Shown: in pieces, positions 1 through 6,154 of the stretch | Numbering within the stretch: position 1 is the stretch's first letter | How the letters are laid out: each line of letters begins with the position of its first letter | From: Alkalimonas sp. | GTDB lineage: Bacteria; Pseudomonadota; Gammaproteobacteria; Enterobacterales; Alteromonadaceae | Assembly (NCBI GenBank): GCA_007117525.1 | Contig: SKGJ01000016.1 | Location: 1 to 6,154 of the forward strand | Direction: 5' to 3' | Length of the DNA stretch: 6,154 nucleotides | The notes under the pieces: model-generated | The model's database searches: none | Seen by the model: only the letters and a program-made list of their open reading frames with translations | What the model was told of the DNA's origin: nothing | Program-made: the position numbers and the translations under genes

Positions 1-886
1 CGGTGCCGACAATGCCGTAAATTTCTTTGGCATCATAGAGCGGCTCTTCCGGCTCGCGCACATCCAGCTGCTGTGGCTTGCTGCGGTTTAAGCGCGATAC
101 TGCATTGCGGGCCAATTGCAGTGCATGCTCATCATTGACCGCATAGTGATCGGCCACACCGGAAATTTTGCAGTGCACATCGGCTCCGCCCAGCTCCTCG
201 GCGCTGACTTCCTCGCCGGTGGCGGCTTTAACGAGTGGCGGGCCGGCTAAAAAGATGGTGCCTTGTTCTTTGACGATGATGCTCTCATCGGCCATGGCCG
301 GTACATAAGCGCCGCCGGCAGTACAGAGCCCCATTACCACGGCAATTTGCGGAATGCCTTTGGCCGACATCCGCGCCTGATTGAAGAAAATGCGCCCAAA
401 ATGCAGTTTGTCCGGGAAAACTTCGTCCTGACGGGGCAGGTTGGCACCGCCTGAATCCACCAGGTAGATGCAGGGCAGGTTGCAGCGTTCGGCGATTTCC
501 TGTGCCCGCAGGTGTTTTTTCACCGTCAGCGGGTAGTAGGTACCGCCTTTGACGGTCGCATCGTTGGCGACCACCATGCACTCGACGCCACTAACCCGGC
601 CAATACCGGCAACGACACCGGCACAGGGCACGTAGTCTTCGTAACAGTCCCAGCCGGCGAACTGGCCGACTTCCAGAAAGGGCGAGCCCGGATCCAGCAA
701 CTTTTGGATCCTATCGCGGACAAACAGCTTGCCACGCGCCGTATGACGGGCGATCAGGGCTTCACCGCCGCCCAGCTTGATTTGCTGAACCTTGCTGTTC
801 ACATCCTCGACCAGCTGCTCCATTGCAGCCTGGTTGCGCACGAACTCTTCGCTGCGCGGATTTACTTTACTCAGAATTTTTGTCAC
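1..886 (-). CDS. liuB: Methylcrotonyl-CoA carboxylase, carboxyltransferase (beta) subunit, N-terminal part (truncated by window edge)
   Basis: This is the carboxyltransferase subunit of biotin-dependent 3-methylcrotonyl-CoA carboxylase. It moves CO2 from carboxybiotin to 3-methylcrotonyl-CoA, giving 3-methylglutaconyl-CoA in leucine catabolism, in the cytoplasm with the biotin-carrying alpha subunit. The reading frame is open from 886 to the left edge and gives 295 residues; the family is usually about 535, so roughly the N-terminal crotonase-like half is present. Recognisable family stretches are [21 protein letters not shown] (38-58), [19 protein letters not shown] (107-125), [16 protein letters not shown] (144-159), the glycine-rich [17 protein letters not shown] (186-202) and [19 protein letters not shown] (220-238). 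The start is a GTG at 886, preceded by AGGTGA (897-892) five bases upstream; a second in-frame GTG at 895 lies within that Shine-Dalgarno and is less likely. It lies 78 nt downstream of liuA in the same direction and is probably co-transcribed. The family call is very secure. Confidence 0.95.
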   Translation of the reverse strand, partial: MTKILSKVNPRSEEFVRNQAAMEQLVEDVNSKVQQIKLGGGEALIARHTARGKLFVRDRIQKLLDPGSPFLEVGQFAGWDCYEDYVPCAGVVAGIGRVSGVECMVVANDATVKGGTYYPLTVKKHLRAQEIAERCNLPCIYLVDSGGANLPRQDEVFPDKLHFGRIFFNQARMSAKGIPQIAVVMGLCTAGGAYVPAMADESIIVKEQGTIFLAGPPLVKAATGEEVSAEELGGADVHCKISGVADHYAVNDEHALQLARNAVSRLNRSKPQQLDVREPEEPLYDAKEIYGIVGT

Positions 887-891
887 TGCTG

Positions 892-897
892 TCACCT
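892..897 (-). promoter_or_regulatory. Shine-Dalgarno AGGTGA deciding the GTG start of liuB
   Basis: AGGTGA on the minus strand ends five bases before the GTG at 886, an ideal distance. Two in-frame GTG codons (895 and 886) could begin the protein. The first overlaps this motif and has no purine-rich sequence of its own upstream, so 886 is preferred. Confidence 0.7.
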
Positions 898-923
898 GTT
901 GCTGGAAACTGCCCGCTGGGTAG

Positions 924-955
924 ATCCAGAAAAGGGCCGAAGCCCGTTTCTGGAT
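924..955 (-). other. Stable UUCG-capped hairpin in the liuA-liuB spacer
   Basis: A near-perfect inverted repeat fills 32 of the 78 bases between the liuA stop and the liuB start. The outer arms (947-955 and 924-932) pair over 9 bp (ATCCAGAAA with TTTCTGGAT). A single C·U mismatch (946/933) follows, then GGGC/GCCC (945-942 with 937-934). In the minus-strand transcript the loop is UUCG closed by C-G, the well-known extra-stable tetraloop. No U-run follows the stem, so it is not a standard intrinsic terminator, and liuB begins 38 bases after it. A role in mRNA processing, stability or setting the liuA:liuB ratio is inference. Confidence 0.8.
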
Positions 956-964
956 GAAAACTCG

Positions 965-2134
965 TTAATTCGACTCGGTGAAAAGCTCACGGCCAATCAA
1001 CATGCGGCGGATCTCCGAGGTACCGGCACCGATCTCATAGAGTTTGGCATCACGCAGCAAACGTCCGGTCGGGTACTCGTTGATGTAACCATTACCGCCC
1101 AGCAGCTGAATGGCATCCAGTGCCATCTGGGTGGCGAGCTCGGCAGCGTACAGGATCACCGCAGCAGCATCTTTACGGGTGGATTCACCGCGGTCGCAGG
1201 CTTTGGCCACGGTATAGACGTAAGAGCGGGCGGCATTCATCCGGGTGTACATATCGGCCACTTTGCCCTGCACCAGCTGGAATTCACCAATGGACTGACC
1301 AAACTGCTTGCGATCGTGGATGTAAGGGACCACTACGTCCATGCAAGCCGTCATAATGCCGAGTGGACCGGCAGAGAGCACCACGCGCTCGTAATCCAGG
1401 CCACTCATCAGCACCTGCACACCACGGCCGACTTCGCCCAGCACGTTTTCTGCCGGCACTTCGCAGTCTTCAAACACCAGCTCACAGGTGTTGGAGCCGC
1501 GCATGCCGAGCTTGTCCAGTTTCTGCGCTTGGCTAAAGCCTTTAAAGCCACGCTCAACAATAAAGGCAGTGATGCCTTTGGAGCCGGCATTGACATCGGT
1601 TTTGGCGTAAATCACGTAGGTATGCGCATCCGGGCCATTGGTGATCCACATCTTGTTGCCGTTTAAGATGTAACGATCGCCTTGCTTGTCGGCGCGCAGT
1701 TTCATGCTAACCACATCGGAACCGGCATTGGGCTCGCTCATCGCCAAAGCGCCAATGTGCTCACCGCTGCATAGTTTAGGCAGGTACTTTTGCTTTTGTG
1801 CTTCATTGCCGTTGCGGAAAATCTGATTCACGCACAGGTTGGAGTGGGCGCCATAAGACAGGGCCACCGAGGCAGAAGCCCGGCTGATCTCTTCCATCGC
1901 CACCACATGCTCCAGGTAGCCAAGTCCAGAGCCGCCGTACTGTTCATCAACGGTAATGCCGAGCAGGCCCAGATCACCAAACTTGCGCCATAACTCGTTC
2001 GGGAACGCATTGTCGTGATCAATTTGCTCGGCACGTGGGGCAATTTCTTCGCGGGCAAAGGCATTGACCTGCTCACGGATCATGTCGACGGTTTCGCCAA
2101 GGTCAAAATTCAGGGTTTTATAAGTCGTGATCAT
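965..2134 (-). CDS. liuA: Isovaleryl-CoA dehydrogenase
   Basis: This FAD-dependent acyl-CoA dehydrogenase oxidises isovaleryl-CoA to 3-methylcrotonyl-CoA, passing electrons to electron-transfer flavoprotein; it is the first committed step of leucine catabolism after the branched-chain keto acid dehydrogenase. The product is 389 aa, a normal length. Visible landmarks are the N-terminal helical domain (about 10-125), the FAD/substrate signature [13 protein letters not shown] (129-141), KMWITNG (161-167), the second family signature [20 protein letters not shown] (343-362) and the FAD-contacting end [17 protein letters not shown] (366-382). [15 protein letters not shown] (245-259) carries Glu249 at the position that is the catalytic base in isovaleryl-CoA dehydrogenases; most other acyl-CoA dehydrogenases have theirs near the C-terminus. 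This supports the specific call. The start [12 protein letters not shown] at 2134 matches family length; the frame stays open to an ATG at 2200, but those 22 residues lie inside liuR and look non-native. The start overlaps the end of liuR by 17 nt with only a weak GGA ribosome site, suggesting translational coupling. Confidence 0.95.
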   Translation of the reverse strand: MITTYKTLNFDLGETVDMIREQVNAFAREEIAPRAEQIDHDNAFPNELWRKFGDLGLLGITVDEQYGGSGLGYLEHVVAMEEISRASASVALSYGAHSNLCVNQIFRNGNEAQKQKYLPKLCSGEHIGALAMSEPNAGSDVVSMKLRADKQGDRYILNGNKMWITNGPDAHTYVIYAKTDVNAGSKGITAFIVERGFKGFSQAQKLDKLGMRGSNTCELVFEDCEVPAENVLGEVGRGVQVLMSGLDYERVVLSAGPLGIMTACMDVVVPYIHDRKQFGQSIGEFQLVQGKVADMYTRMNAARSYVYTVAKACDRGESTRKDAAAVILYAAELATQMALDAIQLLGGNGYINEYPTGRLLRDAKLYEIGAGTSEIRRMLIGRELFTESN

Positions 2135-2591
2135 GGTGCTGTTCCACTGTTGATTCAAAGGGTTCTGATTCGAGGGTTTCAGAGGCAGTTTTGCTGCCAC
2201 TGTGTTTGGCCTGACTGAGGGTTTCGCGGCAGCGTTTTTCTACCGTGACCAGCTCCATCAGCACCACTTTAATGTCGTCCATTTGCTGGTGCAGTTCGGC
2301 TTTTTTCTGCTCGATCAAGGCCAGCATGGTATTGAGCTGGGTGACGCTGCTTTTATCGGCATCGTACAGCTCGAACAGTTTGCCGGTTTCCGCCAGGCTA
2401 AAGCCCAGCCGTTTACCGCGCAGGATCAGTTTCAGCCGCACCCGATCCCTTTTGCTGTAAATCCGGGTTTGGCCATTGCGCATCGGCGTCAGCAATCCTT
2501 GATCTTCGTAAAAACGGATGCTGCGGGTGGTGATATCAAACTCTTTGGCCAGCTCGCTGATCGAATAGGTGGTTTCGGTTTTTTGCGTCAT
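2118..2591 (-). CDS. liuR: MerR-family transcriptional regulator, LiuR-like
   Basis: This predicted DNA-binding regulator of branched-chain amino acid catabolism is 157 aa. The N-terminus is a MerR winged helix-turn-helix: [22 protein letters not shown] (9-30) is the helix-turn-helix, and [18 protein letters not shown] (39-56) is the wing and following helix. [16 protein letters not shown] (62-77) completes the domain. Residues about 83-125, rich in Leu, Lys, Glu and Gln, should form the dimerising coiled coil. There is no MerR-type metal-binding cysteine set (only Cys121 is present), so an organic or acyl-CoA ligand is likelier. The tail ends in a His/Asp-rich QHHDHDL, encoded across the liuA start. 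The start at 2591 has a strong AGGAAGG (2603-2597) five bases upstream; an ATG at 2618 would lie within the predicted -10 box and is rejected. Being first in the liuA-liuB operon and facing paired palindromes supports the LiuR assignment; the exact ligand is not visible. Confidence 0.88.
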   Translation of the reverse strand: MTQKTETTYSISELAKEFDITTRSIRFYEDQGLLTPMRNGQTRIYSKRDRVRLKLILRGKRLGFSLAETGKLFELYDADKSSVTQLNTMLALIEQKKAELHQQMDDIKVVLMELVTVEKRCRETLSQAKHSGSKTASETLESEPFESTVEQHHDHDL

Positions 2592-2596
2592 AACTG

Positions 2597-2603
2597 CCTT
2601 CCT
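2597..2603 (-). promoter_or_regulatory. Shine-Dalgarno AGGAAGG fixing the liuR start
   Basis: AGGAAGG on the minus strand stands five bases before the ATG at 2591. It supports the 157-residue protein over the nine-residue-longer version from 2618. Confidence 0.75.
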
Positions 2604-2617
2604 GAAATCTGCCGACA

Positions 2618-2646
2618 ACTATAAGTGAAGTTTACGTAAAGGTAAA
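2618..2646 (-). promoter_or_regulatory. Predicted promoter and autoregulatory operator of liuR-liuA-liuB
   Basis: On the minus strand a -35-like TTTACC (2646-2641) and a -10-like TATAGT (2623-2618) are 17 bp apart. The region from 2646 to 2625 forms a 22-bp imperfect palindrome with a perfect TTTACGTAAA core (2631-2640), covering the -35 and nearly the whole spacer. Transcription would start near 2611, leaving a leader of about 20 bases before the liuR ATG. A related palindrome lies at 2771-2792. Placement between -35 and -10 is usual for MerR-family sites, but the 17-bp spacer is not the stretched 19-20 bp of classical MerR activators, which favours repression. That LiuR binds here is inference from position and symmetry. 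Confidence 0.68.
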
Positions 2647-2647
2647 G

Positions 2648-2669
2648 CTGGGGCAGGCCATTGCCCCGG
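2648..2669. repeat. Small GC-rich inverted repeat between the divergent promoters
   Basis: GGGGCA (2650-2655) and TGCCCC (2662-2667) form a 6-bp perfect stem around a 6-base loop, extendable by a G-T and a C-G pair. It lies just upstream of the liuR -35 box, outside both predicted transcripts, and has no U-run. It may be a protein site or nothing; no function is claimed. Confidence 0.4.
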
Positions 2670-2770
2670 GCTGTTGCCAACCGATGTAAAGCAAAAATGC
2701 CAATTAAACTGGGCGGACCAGGGCCTTGCGCTGAACAAAAGGGACAAAACTGCACCATAGTGGTATAAGG

Positions 2771-2798
2771 TTGACGTTGGCGTAAACGTCAATATGGT
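2771..2798 (+). promoter_or_regulatory. Predicted promoter and operator of the thiolase-mmsA-acyl-CoA dehydrogenase operon
   Basis: A 22-bp palindrome at 2771-2792 has perfect 8-base arms, TTGACGTT (2771-2778) and AACGTCAA (2785-2792), around GGCGTA. Its first six bases, TTGACG, are a good -35 box, and TATGGT (2793-2798) directly after it is a fair -10 (16-bp spacer), giving a start near 2805. The geometry mirrors the liuR side: operator on the -35 and spacer, -10 immediately outside. Read in the direction of transcription, this site and the one at 2625-2646 agree at 16 of 22 positions. An alternative extended -10 (TGG then TATAAG, 2761-2769) lies just upstream without a clear -35; the operator would then sit on the start site. 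Either way the palindrome could block transcription. Confidence 0.65.
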
Positions 2799-2851
2799 GT
2801 AGTCTCTGACGCAGACTTTTTAATTGACGAAGCAATGACGGAGAGAATCTG

Positions 2852-4036
2852 ATGGCCGAACAGGATGCAATTGTGATTGTCGCAGCCAAGCGCACTGCGA
2901 TGGGTGGTTTTATGGGCGGTTTGTCCAGTGTCAGCGCTACGGACCTTGGCGCGGTGGCGATCAAAGCGGCGGTGGCCGAGGCAGGAATTGGCGGTGATGC
3001 TGTCAGCGAAGTCATTATGGGCAATGTGTTGCCGGCCGGTCTTGGCCAGGCACCGGCCCGTCAGGCCAGCTTAAAAGCCGGTTTGCCGTTGTCTGCTGGC
3101 GCGACCACCCTGAATAAAGTATGCGGTTCGGGTTTAAAAACCGTGATGTTGGCGCACGACCTGCTCAAAGCCGGCTCTGCCGATGTGGTGGTGGCAGGGG
3201 GGATGGAGTCGATGTCCAATGCGCCTTATCTGCTGGCCAAAGCCCGTGCTGGTTTTCGCATGGGCCATGGTGAAATCAAAGATCACATGATGCTGGACGG
3301 GCTGGAAAATGCTTACGACGGCAAAGCCATGGGCTGTTTTGCCCAGGACACTGCCAACGAGTACAGCATTGGCCGCGAAGCGATGGACCAGTTTGCTGTC
3401 GACTCCTTGACCCGGGCGCAAAATGCCATTGAAAGCGGTGCTTTTGCCGATGAAATCGCCCCTGTCAGCTACAGCACCCGCAAAGGGGAAGTCACCTTTG
3501 CCATCGACGAGCAGCCGGGCAATGCCAAAATCGACAAAATTCCAGGTCTGCGGCCTGCTTTTGCCAAAGACGGCACCATCACTGCTGCCAACTCCAGCTC
3601 CATTTCGGATGGCGCTGCTGCCCTGGTGCTGATGCGCGCATCGGATGCCAAAGCCAAAGGGCTGACGCCACTGGCCAAAGTGGTGGCGCATGCGACCCAT
3701 TCGATGGAGCCGGCACTGTTCACCGTAGCACCGGTTGGCGCCATGCAAAAAGTACTGGCCAAAGCCGGTTGGGATAAAGAACAGGTCGACTTGTGGGAAA
3801 TTAATGAAGCCTTTGCCATGGTCACCATGCTCGCGATTCAGGAGCTTGGCTTGGATCATGCCAAAGTCAATGTCAACGGCGGTGCCTGTGCACTGGGCCA
3901 CCCCATCGGCGCTTCTGGCGCCCGTTTGCTGGTGACTCTGATCCATGCGCTGCGTAAACGCAATCTGAAAACCGGTGTCACTTCATTGTGCATCGGCGGT
4001 GGTGAAGCGGTGGCACTGGCTGTGGAGCTGGTGTAA
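2852..4036 (+). CDS. atoB: Acetyl-CoA C-acetyltransferase (short-chain thiolase)
   Basis: This thiolase cleaves acetoacetyl-CoA, and probably 2-methylacetoacetyl-CoA, with CoA to release acetyl-CoA; the reaction is reversible and cytoplasmic. The 394-residue length is typical. The acyl-accepting nucleophile is Cys91 in [14 protein letters not shown] (88-101). NEAFA (318-322) is the conserved oxyanion-site block, [16 protein letters not shown] (343-358) carries His350, and [12 protein letters not shown] (378-389) carries the second catalytic residue Cys380. The loop containing [12 protein letters not shown] (158-169) has the Met found in short-chain biosynthetic-type thiolases. The start ATG has GGAG (2840-2843) eight bases upstream. 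It is the first gene of the rightward operon, 91 nt before mmsA. In this setting it would finish isoleucine breakdown and use acetoacetyl-CoA derived from leucine. The symbol is by function; substrate range cannot be read from sequence. Confidence 0.93.
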   Translation: MAEQDAIVIVAAKRTAMGGFMGGLSSVSATDLGAVAIKAAVAEAGIGGDAVSEVIMGNVLPAGLGQAPARQASLKAGLPLSAGATTLNKVCGSGLKTVMLAHDLLKAGSADVVVAGGMESMSNAPYLLAKARAGFRMGHGEIKDHMMLDGLENAYDGKAMGCFAQDTANEYSIGREAMDQFAVDSLTRAQNAIESGAFADEIAPVSYSTRKGEVTFAIDEQPGNAKIDKIPGLRPAFAKDGTITAANSSSISDGAAALVLMRASDAKAKGLTPLAKVVAHATHSMEPALFTVAPVGAMQKVLAKAGWDKEQVDLWEINEAFAMVTMLAIQELGLDHAKVNVNGGACALGHPIGASGARLLVTLIHALRKRNLKTGVTSLCIGGGEAVALAVELV

Positions 4037-4127
4037 CGGTTCACCTTTTTAATGAGCAGTCCGTCGGGCAAGCATACCAATAATAAGCCTGGCGGGCTGA
4101 TGTTCGAATTCGTGGGAGAAGCATTGT
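4037..4127 (+). other. Thiolase-mmsA intergenic spacer, no convincing signal
   Basis: This 91-base gap is longer than expected within a tight operon. It holds a T-run (4046-4050) with no stem before it, an AT-rich stretch (4078-4086) with no matching -35, a tiny AGCC/GGCT inverted repeat near 4087-4099 and the mmsA Shine-Dalgarno GGGAGAA (4114-4120). No terminator or promoter is supported, so read-through from thiolase to mmsA is the default. Confidence 0.5.
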
Positions 4128-5624
4128 ATGACCAAGCAAGTCCAACTATTTATTGACGGCGCCTTCATTGACTCGACAACCGAGCAATGGATCCCCGTGA
4201 CCAACCCTGCTACGCAGGAAGTGATTGCACAGGCTCCTTGTGCCACTGCAGATGAAATGAGCCGGGCGATTGCCTCGGCCAAAGAAGCCTTTAAAAGCTG
4301 GAAAGAAGTACCGGTATCCGAGCGGGCGCGTTTAATGATGCGTTTTGGCAATCTGTTAAAAGAGCACCAGACGGAAATTGCTGAGATCATTTGTCAGGAG
4401 CTCGGCAAAACCATCGAAGATGCCAAAGGCGACGTCTGGCGTGGTATCGAAGTGGTGGAACAGGCCGCCAATATCCCATCGCTGATGATGGGCGAAACGG
4501 TTGAAAACGTAGCGCGCAGCATCGATACCTACAGCTACATCCAGCCACTCGGTGTCTGTGCTGGTATTACACCCTTTAACTTCCCGGCGATGATCCCACT
4601 GTGGATGTTCCCGATGGCCATTGCTTGCGGCAATACCTTTGTACTGAAGCCATCGGAGCAGGATCCGATGACCGTGAATCGCATTGCGGAACTCTTCGCC
4701 GAAGCCGGTGCTCCTAAGGGGGTACTGCAGGTGGTGCACGGTGCCAAAGAGCAAGTCGATACCATCTTGCATCATCCGGATATCAAAGCCATTTCCTTTG
4801 TGGGTTCGGTTAATGTCGGCCAGTACATCTACAAAACCGGCACCGACAATCTGAAGCGGGTGCAGGCCTTTGCCGGTGCCAAAAACCATATGGTGATAAT
4901 GCCGGATGCCAACAAGCAGCAGGTGATCAATGCCCTGGTGGGTGCTTCGGTGGGTGCTGCTGGCCAGCGCTGCATGGCGATTTCGGTTGCGGTTTTTGTT
5001 GGCGCAGCTCAGGACTGGATCCCGGAAGTGGCCGCTGCCATTGGCAAAGTACGGCCAGGTGTTTACACCGATCCGAATGCGGCCTATGGCCCGCAAATCA
5101 GCCCGCAAGCCAAAGCCCGTATTTTGTCGCTGATTGAACAAGGCAAAAACGAAGGCGCTACCTGCTTGCTGGATGGCTCTGATTGCAGCGTCGAAGGCTT
5201 TCCTGATGGCAACTGGGTTGGCCCTACCGTGTTCAGCAATGTCACTACCGAGATGGAAATCTACAAGCAGGAAATCTTTGGCCCAGTGCTCACGACTATG
5301 AGCGTCGACTCCCTGGATGAAGCGCTAAAAGTCGTGAATGACAGCCCGTACGGCAATGGCACGTCTATCTTTACTGCCAGCGGAGCTGCTGCCCGTAAGT
5401 ACCAACATCAGGTTGAAGTCGGCCAGGTCGGGATCAATATTCCAATTCCGGTGCCACTGCCATTTTTCTCCTTCACCGGCTGGAAAGGTTCGTTCTACGG
5501 CGATCAGCATGCCTACGGTAAGCAAGCGGTGCGTTTCTATACCGAGACCAAAACCATTACCGCGCGCTGGTTTGATGACGATATTCAGGTGTCCGGCCCG
5601 AATATGTCGATTAATTTACGTTAA
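4128..5624 (+). CDS. mmsA: Methylmalonate-semialdehyde dehydrogenase (CoA-acylating)
   Basis: This is an NAD-dependent, CoA-acylating aldehyde dehydrogenase that converts methylmalonate semialdehyde to propionyl-CoA and CO2 at the end of valine (and thymine) breakdown; it can also make acetyl-CoA from malonate semialdehyde. The 498-residue length is normal. The Rossmann/cofactor region includes [18 protein letters not shown] (147-164), with Asn151 in the oxyanion site, LKPSEQDP (173-180) and [12 protein letters not shown] (224-235). Catalytic Cys282 sits in the family hallmark GQRCMAIS (279-286). [14 protein letters not shown] (248-261) replaces the ELGGK block of hydrolytic aldehyde dehydrogenases, so the usual general-base Glu is absent, as expected when CoA rather than water releases the acyl group. 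QEIFGPVL (381-388) and the [15 protein letters not shown] block (445-459) complete the fold. GGGAGAA (4114-4120) precedes the ATG by seven bases. The next gene begins 28 nt after the stop. Confidence 0.95.
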   Translation: MTKQVQLFIDGAFIDSTTEQWIPVTNPATQEVIAQAPCATADEMSRAIASAKEAFKSWKEVPVSERARLMMRFGNLLKEHQTEIAEIICQELGKTIEDAKGDVWRGIEVVEQAANIPSLMMGETVENVARSIDTYSYIQPLGVCAGITPFNFPAMIPLWMFPMAIACGNTFVLKPSEQDPMTVNRIAELFAEAGAPKGVLQVVHGAKEQVDTILHHPDIKAISFVGSVNVGQYIYKTGTDNLKRVQAFAGAKNHMVIMPDANKQQVINALVGASVGAAGQRCMAISVAVFVGAAQDWIPEVAAAIGKVRPGVYTDPNAAYGPQISPQAKARILSLIEQGKNEGATCLLDGSDCSVEGFPDGNWVGPTVFSNVTTEMEIYKQEIFGPVLTTMSVDSLDEALKVVNDSPYGNGTSIFTASGAAARKYQHQVEVGQVGINIPIPVPLPFFSFTGWKGSFYGDQHAYGKQAVRFYTETKTITARWFDDDIQVSGPNMSINLR

Positions 5625-5652
5625 ATCAGACTCAGCAGTGAGGTCCAAGTAG

Positions 5653-6154
5653 ATGAACTTCAATTTAACCGAAGACCAACAAGCTTTTGTTGATGTGGCA
5701 AAGCAGTTTGCTGAGCAAGAGTTGGCACCAAACGCGGCTCAGTGGGACCGCGATCATCATTTCCCAAAAGACGTGATCCAAAAAGCCGGTGAGCTAGGCT
5801 TTTGCTCGCTGTATACCCCAGAAGACGATGGCGGCATGGGGCTGTCGCGGCTGGACTCGTCCATTATTTTCGAGCAGCTGTCGATGGGCTGTACCGCGAC
5901 CACGGCCATGCTGACCATTCACAATATGGCGACCTGGATGATTGCCAGTTGGGGCAGCGCCGATGCCAAGGCCGAGTGGGTTGAGCATCTGGTCACCGGC
6001 CAGAAGTTGGCGTCTTACTGTCTGACCGAGCCGGGCTCAGGCTCGGATGCGGCAGCGCTTCGCACCACGGCGAAAAAAGACGGCGCTGAGTACGTGTTAA
6101 ACGGCTCGAAAATGTTTATCTCCGGCGCCGGCAGCACGGAAGTGCTGGTGGTGA
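5653..6154 (+). CDS. Acyl-CoA dehydrogenase, isobutyryl-CoA dehydrogenase-like, N-terminal part (truncated by window edge)
   Basis: This FAD-dependent acyl-CoA dehydrogenase most likely oxidises isobutyryl-CoA to methacrylyl-CoA in valine catabolism, and possibly 2-methylbutyryl-CoA from isoleucine. Only 167 codons are in the window; the family is about 380-390 aa, so the C-terminal helical domain and catalytic Glu are not visible. Seen are the N-terminal helical domain beginning MNFNLTEDQQAFVDVAKQFA (1-20) and LYTPEDDGGMGLSRLD (53-68). The FAD signature LASYCLTEPGSGSDAAAL (119-136) and YVLNGSKMFISGAG (147-160) follow. The SYCLTEPGSGSDAA and GSKMFISGAG wording resembles the mitochondrial ACAD8 isobutyryl-CoA dehydrogenase group rather than liuA, which has [11 protein letters not shown] and KMWITNG. 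GAGG (5640-5643) is nine bases before the ATG. Position right after mmsA supports a valine role. Family certainty is high; substrate is inferred from motif likeness and context. Confidence 0.88.
   Translation, partial: MNFNLTEDQQAFVDVAKQFAEQELAPNAAQWDRDHHFPKDVIQKAGELGFCSLYTPEDDGGMGLSRLDSSIIFEQLSMGCTATTAMLTIHNMATWMIASWGSADAKAEWVEHLVTGQKLASYCLTEPGSGSDAAALRTTAKKDGAEYVLNGSKMFISGAGSTEVLVV

Noticed and set aside
512..1666. Long plus-strand open frame (384 codons) opposite liuB and liuA.
   Set aside because: It is antisense to two clearly conserved genes, spans their intergenic spacer, has a His/Gln/Thr-rich composition with no recognisable domain, and no ribosome site was evident. It is a shadow of biased codon use.
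2135..2200. Upstream ATG that would add 22 residues to isovaleryl-CoA dehydrogenase.
   Set aside because: The extension lies within the liuR coding region, looks unlike the family, and the protein from 2134 already has the standard length of 389 residues.
2592..2618. Longer liuR start adding nine residues.
   Set aside because: That ATG falls within the predicted -10 box and has no ribosome site, while the ATG at 2591 has a strong AGGAAGG.
2801..2821. Possible terminator-like hairpin (AGTCT/AGACT then five T) in the thiolase leader, suggesting attenuation.
   Set aside because: The stem is only 5 bp with two G-C pairs and would begin before or at the predicted transcription start. It is too weak to call.
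3400..3880. Frequent GCCAAAG-type repeats in the thiolase gene, considered as an uptake or binding motif.
   Set aside because: They fall in reading frame as Ala-Lys codon pairs (GCC AAA) and are explained by codon preference.
3134..3946. 270-codon minus-strand open frame inside the thiolase gene.
   Set aside because: It is a pure antisense shadow of a conserved coding region, with no recognisable motif and composition typical of reverse-frame translations.
4105..4112. CGAATTCG palindrome upstream of mmsA, considered as an operator.
   Set aside because: It is only 8 bp, is not related to the 22-bp palindromes and has no associated promoter, so chance is sufficient.
4356..5141. 261-codon minus-strand open frame inside mmsA.
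   Set aside because: It lies wholly antisense to mmsA, is His/Arg-rich and has no domain. It is not supported as a gene.

Overview
This window is an ordinary but well organised catabolic locus from a gammaproteobacterium. It encodes enzymes for branched-chain amino acid breakdown, arranged as two divergent operons around a 260-bp control region. The gene set (a MerR-type regulator followed by liuA and liuB on one side; thiolase, mmsA and a second acyl-CoA dehydrogenase on the other) resembles what is known from Alteromonadales-type bacteria such as Shewanella and relatives. GC content is moderate, and coding is dense with Shine-Dalgarno-led starts. Genus cannot be fixed from the sequence alone.

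Left arm, minus strand, read from right to left. A MerR-family regulator (liuR, 2118-2591) overlaps isovaleryl-CoA dehydrogenase (liuA, 965-2134) by 17 nt. A 78-nt gap with a strong UUCG-capped hairpin follows, then the N-terminal 295 codons of the methylcrotonyl-CoA carboxylase carboxyltransferase subunit (liuB, 1-886), which runs off the left edge. These are steps of leucine catabolism: isovaleryl-CoA to 3-methylcrotonyl-CoA to 3-methylglutaconyl-CoA. The hydratase, biotin subunit and HMG-CoA lyase probably lie further left.

Right arm, plus strand. A short-chain thiolase (acetyl-CoA acetyltransferase, 2852-4036) is followed by CoA-acylating methylmalonate-semialdehyde dehydrogenase (mmsA, 4128-5624). 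The first 167 codons of an isobutyryl-CoA-dehydrogenase-like acyl-CoA dehydrogenase (5653 to the right edge) come next. These serve valine breakdown, and the thiolase serves acetoacetyl-CoA from isoleucine, leucine or fat catabolism.

Control region, 2592-2851. Two copies of a related 22-bp palindrome sit at 2625-2646 and 2771-2792. Each covers the -35 box and spacer of an outward-facing promoter, one per operon. Since the only regulator present is the MerR/LiuR-like protein, the simplest reading is that it controls both arms and its own synthesis. No mobile element, CRISPR array, tRNA, rRNA or clearly novel system was seen. The points worth a second look are the paired operators, the UUCG hairpin between liuA and liuB, and the coupled liuR-liuA junction.
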